A stretch of DNA of 64,000 nucleotides from Marispirochaeta aestuarii. Lineage in GTDB: Bacteria > Spirochaetota > Spirochaetia > JC444 > Marispirochaetaceae. The notes below the pieces were generated by a model that worked only from the letters and a program-made list of their open reading frames with translations, did not search any database and had not been told where the DNA came from. The stretch spans positions 1-64,000 of the forward strand of contig NZ_MWQY01000009.1 of NCBI RefSeq assembly GCF_002087085.1. Reading direction: 5' to 3'. The position numbers were made by a program, and so were the translations under genes. Shown here one piece after another: positions 60,942 through 64,000 of the stretch. Position 1 is the first letter of the stretch. Every line of letters begins with the position of its first letter.

Positions 60942-61817
60942 GTGGAAACTCTTCAGATCTATCTGATTGCTGCCATAACAGCGGCCTGTCTGCTTGCCCT
61001 GCTCTCCCTTGTTCTTCTTATACAGATCAGGACACGTAAGCGGGAGACAGCCATGCCGGCGGAACTGATAAGCAGGATGGACCGAATCGACTCAATAGCC
61101 CGGGAGATGGAGACCCTGACCCGGGCTTTTCTTGTTCCCAGGACCAGGGGCGGTATGGGAGAGCAGCTGCTTGAAGATCTGCTCAAGGCATGGCTTCCTC
61201 CCCAGTATATTCTGCTTCAGCACCGTTTCAATAACGGAACCCGGGTGGACGCGGCGGTCAGGGTCGGCGACAGGATAGTCTCCATCGATGCAAAGTTCCC
61301 TTACGAGAGTATCGCTCCGCTTCTGGATAGGGAGACCGGCGGCCAGAACAGAACAAGAACCGGAGAACTGCGAAAGATATTCTGCGGATATGTGGATGAT
61401 ATCGCCGCAAAGTATATCCGTCCCGAAGAAAAAACCTTCCATTTTGCCCTTCTGTATATTCCGTCGGAGAACCTCTACTACCGGGCCTTTATAGAAAACC
61501 AGAACGGACTTATGGACTATGCCCTGAAAAAGAGCGTGGTTCCCGTAAGTCCCGGGAGCCTGTTTATCTACCTTCAGACCATCGCCGTGGGACTCAAGGG
61601 TTTCGCCCTTTCCCGGCACCAGCAAGAACTGATGGAGAGCCTCTATATGCTGCAGCGGGACTTCCGCTCCTTTGCGAAGAGCTATACCGTAACAGGGACC
61701 CAGCTGAGAAACGCGGCAAAAAACTTCGAGGATTCCCTGGGATCTTTTATTCGCCTGGAAACGACCCTGGAGCGGCTGGTGGAAAAAGGTCCGGAAAAGA
61801 GTCAGGACGAGACCTGA
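60942..61817 (+). CDS. rmuC: RmuC-family DNA recombination protein
   Basis: 291 residues, shorter than E. coli RmuC (475) because the long coiled coil is cut down. One N-terminal transmembrane helix (about 5-28) and the nuclease-like core GGMGEQLLEDLL (about 70), DAAVRVGDRIVSIDAKFPYES (about 106-126) with the PD-(D/E)xK residues are seen. RmuC limits inversions between short repeats. The GTG at 60942 is in frame, 15 bp after rex. Confidence 0.85.
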   Translation: METLQIYLIAAITAACLLALLSLVLLIQIRTRKRETAMPAELISRMDRIDSIAREMETLTRAFLVPRTRGGMGEQLLEDLLKAWLPPQYILLQHRFNNGTRVDAAVRVGDRIVSIDAKFPYESIAPLLDRETGGQNRTRTGELRKIFCGYVDDIAAKYIRPEEKTFHFALLYIPSENLYYRAFIENQNGLMDYALKKSVVPVSPGSLFIYLQTIAVGLKGFALSRHQQELMESLYMLQRDFRSFAKSYTVTGTQLRNAAKNFEDSLGSFIRLETTLERLVEKGPEKSQDET

Positions 61818-61830
61818 TTCTTTGCTGTCT

Positions 61831-62853
61831 TTATCGCCTTTCCAACACAAGAAGCAGGGGCAGATGGTCAGAGTAACCCCTCATGGTTTTTCCACTGTAT
61901 GCAAGCGGAGTCCCGTACTCGTTCAACAGCATCGGATCGTCGACCAGAATGCACCCGGCAACATCCCAGCCTGAACCGTCTGAAAGGCTCCGGTTCCAAA
62001 AAAAGTGATCGATCCTCTCCCAGGTGCCGCCGTAAAAATAGCTCCCCCCTTCCGGTATTTCCGACCAGAAGGCGTAAAAATCCTGAGCAGCAGCTGATTC
62101 CCCCCCAACACAAATCACGGGAGGAGCAACGCAGTCCTCCTGTGTCCCCAGAGCGGTCGGATATTCCCGCCCCGTCTCCCAGGGGTCTTCGTTAAAGTCT
62201 CCGGCAAAGAGAATGTTAATACCCGCGAAGTCCCTGTTCAGTTCCTCTGTCCGGCGCTGCAGCAGCAGGGCGGAGCGGAGGCGCTGTGGTTCGGTCGCTT
62301 CGGCTCCTCCAAGGCGGGATTTCCAGTGGTTGTTCATGAGTACGATTCTCTCTCCCCGTTCATCGCCCTCCGGATTAAGCCATATCTCGAGAATATTGCG
62401 CTCGGAGTCGCTCCCGCCGGGGCGATGAACCAGCAGCTTTTCCACCGGAATCCGGGAGAGCAGGCCGGTCTGAACAGCAGCGCCCTGGGCCCGGGGGGCG
62501 GCATGGAAATCGTAGCCCCCCAGGGGGAGAAAATCCCGGGACAGCCGTTCCAGGGTTCCGCTGTTCTCCACCTCCTGGAGAAGGAGAATATCGGGCTCCT
62601 CCGGGGCTTTCTGAATCGCCGCAGCCAGGGCGGCGAGCTTTCCAAGGTAGGTCTCGTTGGTCCATTCCCCCGAAGAGGGATCGTATTCGGGGTATTCTCC
62701 GCCCTGCCGGACGTCATCGAAGAGGTTCTGACAATTATAACTTAAAATAACGAGCCGGTTGTCGCCGTTTCCAAAAGGATCCATGGGACAACCGGCGCAT
62801 CCGGTAAGTACGAAGATAATCAACACTGAAGCCCGGCGGATATTCCTTTTCAC
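61831..62853 (-). CDS. Lipoprotein of the endonuclease/exonuclease/phosphatase family
   Basis: 340 residues. A signal with lipobox FVLTGC (Cys about 19) anchors it to the membrane. The EEP motifs are in order: SYNCQNLFDD (about 39-48), LLLQEVEN (about 94-101), MNNHWKS (about 174-180), AGDFNEDPW (about 218-226), and the final SDHLPLLLV (about 327-335) with the catalytic His. Such enzymes may be nucleases or sphingomyelinase-like phosphodiesterases; the substrate outside the cell is unknown. It converges on rmuC. Confidence 0.88.
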   Translation of the reverse strand: MKRNIRRASVLIIFVLTGCAGCPMDPFGNGDNRLVILSYNCQNLFDDVRQGGEYPEYDPSSGEWTNETYLGKLAALAAAIQKAPEEPDILLLQEVENSGTLERLSRDFLPLGGYDFHAAPRAQGAAVQTGLLSRIPVEKLLVHRPGGSDSERNILEIWLNPEGDERGERIVLMNNHWKSRLGGAEATEPQRLRSALLLQRRTEELNRDFAGINILFAGDFNEDPWETGREYPTALGTQEDCVAPPVICVGGESAAAQDFYAFWSEIPEGGSYFYGGTWERIDHFFWNRSLSDGSGWDVAGCILVDDPMLLNEYGTPLAYSGKTMRGYSDHLPLLLVLERR

Positions 62854-62904
62854 AGAGGCACCTCCACAGGGAAGAACCGCGGAAAAGCCCCGGCGCTTCA
62901 GGAA

Positions 62905-63861
62905 TCAGCGCATTTTCTTTACATATTCGTCAACGGCCGCAACCTCGTCCAGGCCGCCTGCTTCAGGTGTAAAGGTAGTTCCGGTAATACCTTCATAGGC
63001 GCCCACATAACGACGGGCCGTCTCGATACGGACCTCATCGGGGATCTCCGGAGCTTCTCCGTCTCCCATGAATCCCTTGTCCATGAGCCACTGACGAAGG
63101 TACTCCTTATCCAGCTTGTGGGGGTCCTTTCCCGCCCTGAACTGCTGATCATAGGAGTCGGCAAACCAGAAACGGCTTGAATCAGGGGTATGGACCTCGT
63201 CCACCAGGTACACCTGTCCGTTCAGGATACCGAATTCGTACTTTGTGTCCACCAGGATCAGCCCCTGACGGGCACAGTCGTCGGTTCCACGTCGGAAAAG
63301 AGCAATCGCCGCCTTCTGGACGGTGTCCCATACGGCGGGATCAACCAGCCCCTGACGCAGGATCTCCTCGGAAGAGATCGGTTCATCATGCAGTCCCTGT
63401 TCAGCCTTCGTGGAAGGGGTAATAAGGGGTGTTTCAAAGCGCTGGTTCATCTGCATACCCGAAGGCAGGGCGATCCCGGAGACGGGCTTGCCGGCCTTGT
63501 AATCCCGCCAGGCGGAACCGGTCAGGTATCCCCGGACAACGACCTCCACCGGGAGCATCTCGCATTTCCGTACCGCCACGGTTCGGGGGGTAACGCTCTC
63601 GATTATATGGTTGGGCAGGATGTCTTCGGTTCGGGAAAACCAGTGCAGCGCGACCTTGTTCAGGACCTCGCCCTTGCAGGGAATAGTGGACAAAACCCGG
63701 TCGAAGGCGGAGATGCGGTCCGATGTGGAGATAACCAGGGTGTCGCCAAGATCGATGATATCCCGGACCTTTCCGCTGAATACCCTGCTTCCGCAGGGCA
63801 GGGTTTCCGGAAGCCCCTGAAAGGTCCGCTTGATCTCTTTTTCCAGAAAAGAATAGGCCAT
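62905..63861 (-). CDS. purC: Phosphoribosylaminoimidazole-succinocarboxamide synthase
   Basis: About 318 residues. SGKVRDIIDLGDTLVISTSDRISAFDRV (about 29-56) is the ATP lobe; VEVVVRGYLTGSAWRDYK, LILVDTKYEFG and VDEVHTPDSSRFW follow SAICAR synthase order. It joins CAIR and aspartate in purine synthesis. It is the long form (about 300 residues) rather than the 237-residue E. coli type. GGGGGA lies before ATG 63861, and the clpP stop lies 1 bp upstream of it. Confidence 0.95.
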   Translation of the reverse strand: MAYSFLEKEIKRTFQGLPETLPCGSRVFSGKVRDIIDLGDTLVISTSDRISAFDRVLSTIPCKGEVLNKVALHWFSRTEDILPNHIIESVTPRTVAVRKCEMLPVEVVVRGYLTGSAWRDYKAGKPVSGIALPSGMQMNQRFETPLITPSTKAEQGLHDEPISSEEILRQGLVDPAVWDTVQKAAIALFRRGTDDCARQGLILVDTKYEFGILNGQVYLVDEVHTPDSSRFWFADSYDQQFRAGKDPHKLDKEYLRQWLMDKGFMGDGEAPEIPDEVRIETARRYVGAYEGITGTTFTPEAGGLDEVAAVDEYVKKMR

Positions 63862-63862
63862 A

Positions 63863-64000
63863 TTATTCCCCCAGTTCGGAACGGTTTGAGACAATCCGCT
63901 TGATCAGGCCGTAGTCTTCAGCCTCAGCGGCATTCATCCAGTAATCCCTGTCCGTATCCTTTTCAACCTTTGAGATATCCTGACCGGTCTCATCAGAGAT
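63863..64000 (-). CDS. clpP: ClpP-type protease, C-terminal end (truncated by the window edge)
   Basis: 45 residues remain before the stop at 63863: DETGQDISKVEKDTDRDYW, MNAAEAEDYGLIKRIV, ending SELGE. This is the ClpP tail, with the catalytic Asp in EKDTDRD. The rest lies outside the window. It overlaps the purC upstream region and is probably cotranscribed with purC (ATG 1 bp past the stop). Confidence 0.85.
   Translation of the reverse strand: MSDETGQDISKVEKDTDRDYWMNAAEAEDYGLIKRIVSNRSELGE

Noticed and set aside
1-64000. Mobile elements, CRISPR, prophage or genomic island
   Set aside because: No transposase, integrase, direct-repeat array, phage gene or abrupt composition change was seen; gene order is that of housekeeping and metabolic operons.

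Overview
The window reads as an ordinary, gene-dense stretch of a free-living anaerobic spirochaete chromosome. That assignment is an inference: the FliS N-terminus (NPLNAYKETNIKTAS), the style of PolA and RlmKL, and the mix of TRAP transport, [FeFe]-hydrogenase, Na+-NQR-type and superoxide reductase genes all fit the Spirochaeta/Treponema group. There are no rRNA or tRNA genes, insertion sequences, CRISPR arrays or phage genes. Most genes sit in tight operons with overlapping starts and stops, good Shine-Dalgarno sites and some GTG or TTG starts.

Layout. (1) 1-6.7 kb, minus strand: two tandem near-consensus promoters fire out of the left edge; then a HAD phosphatase, a phosphatidylglycerophosphate-synthase-like protein, a stand-alone WGR mini-protein, a membrane protein, an M32 carboxypeptidase, and a TGS-less threonyl-tRNA synthetase behind a T-box leader. 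(2) 6.7-12.2 kb, minus: a uronate operon (IclR regulator, KduD, KduI, TRAP DctM-DctQ-DctP) from one consensus promoter overlapped by a perfect 19-bp palindrome. (3) 12.2-18.1 kb: FAD oxidoreductase, alpha/beta hydrolase, NagD-like HAD, IspH, KamA/EpmB-type radical SAM enzyme, then a divergent patatin. (4) 18.2-29.2 kb, minus: SPOR protein, CoaE, PolA, FliS with a small helical partner, a propeller protein with a degenerate deacetylase domain, a PIN-PhoH ATPase, two DUF4349 proteins and a small MshEN-like protein. (5) 29.3-40.3 kb, plus: RlmKL, NYN protein, a glycosyltransferase, CysE, AmtB-GlnK behind a sigma-54-type promoter, MetH and a rubredoxin; a 45-residue membrane protein lies on the minus strand at 32.3 kb. 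(6) 40.4-46.8 kb, minus: rubredoxin, superoxide reductase and a PerR-like regulator; an HTH regulator; an unknown protein; and an nqrBCDEF cluster without nqrA. (7) 47-54.2 kb, plus: a PNPOx-like protein, the complete pyruvate dehydrogenase complex, thiol peroxidase and a flavodiiron protein. (8) 54.2-60.1 kb, minus: DUF190 and a fluoride channel, then an electron-bifurcating-type [FeFe]-hydrogenase operon carrying an extra HATPase gene. (9) 60.2 kb to the end: Rex with its own operator, RmuC, a secreted endonuclease/phosphatase-like lipoprotein, PurC and the 3' end of clpP.

How it fits together. The gene set describes a fermenter that takes up uronate-type acids, oxidises pyruvate with NAD+, disposes of NADH through hydrogenase and an ion-translocating NADH oxidoreductase, senses NADH/NAD+ through Rex, and handles oxygen and peroxide by reduction (SOR, rubredoxins, flavodiiron protein, Tpx).

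The points most worth following up are the T-box on thrS, the sigma-54 promoter with two boxes exactly 30 bp apart at amtB-glnK, a GlnK lacking Tyr51, NQR without NqrA, the HATPase inside the hydrogenase operon, the deacetylase domain lacking its metal ligands, and several very small genes.
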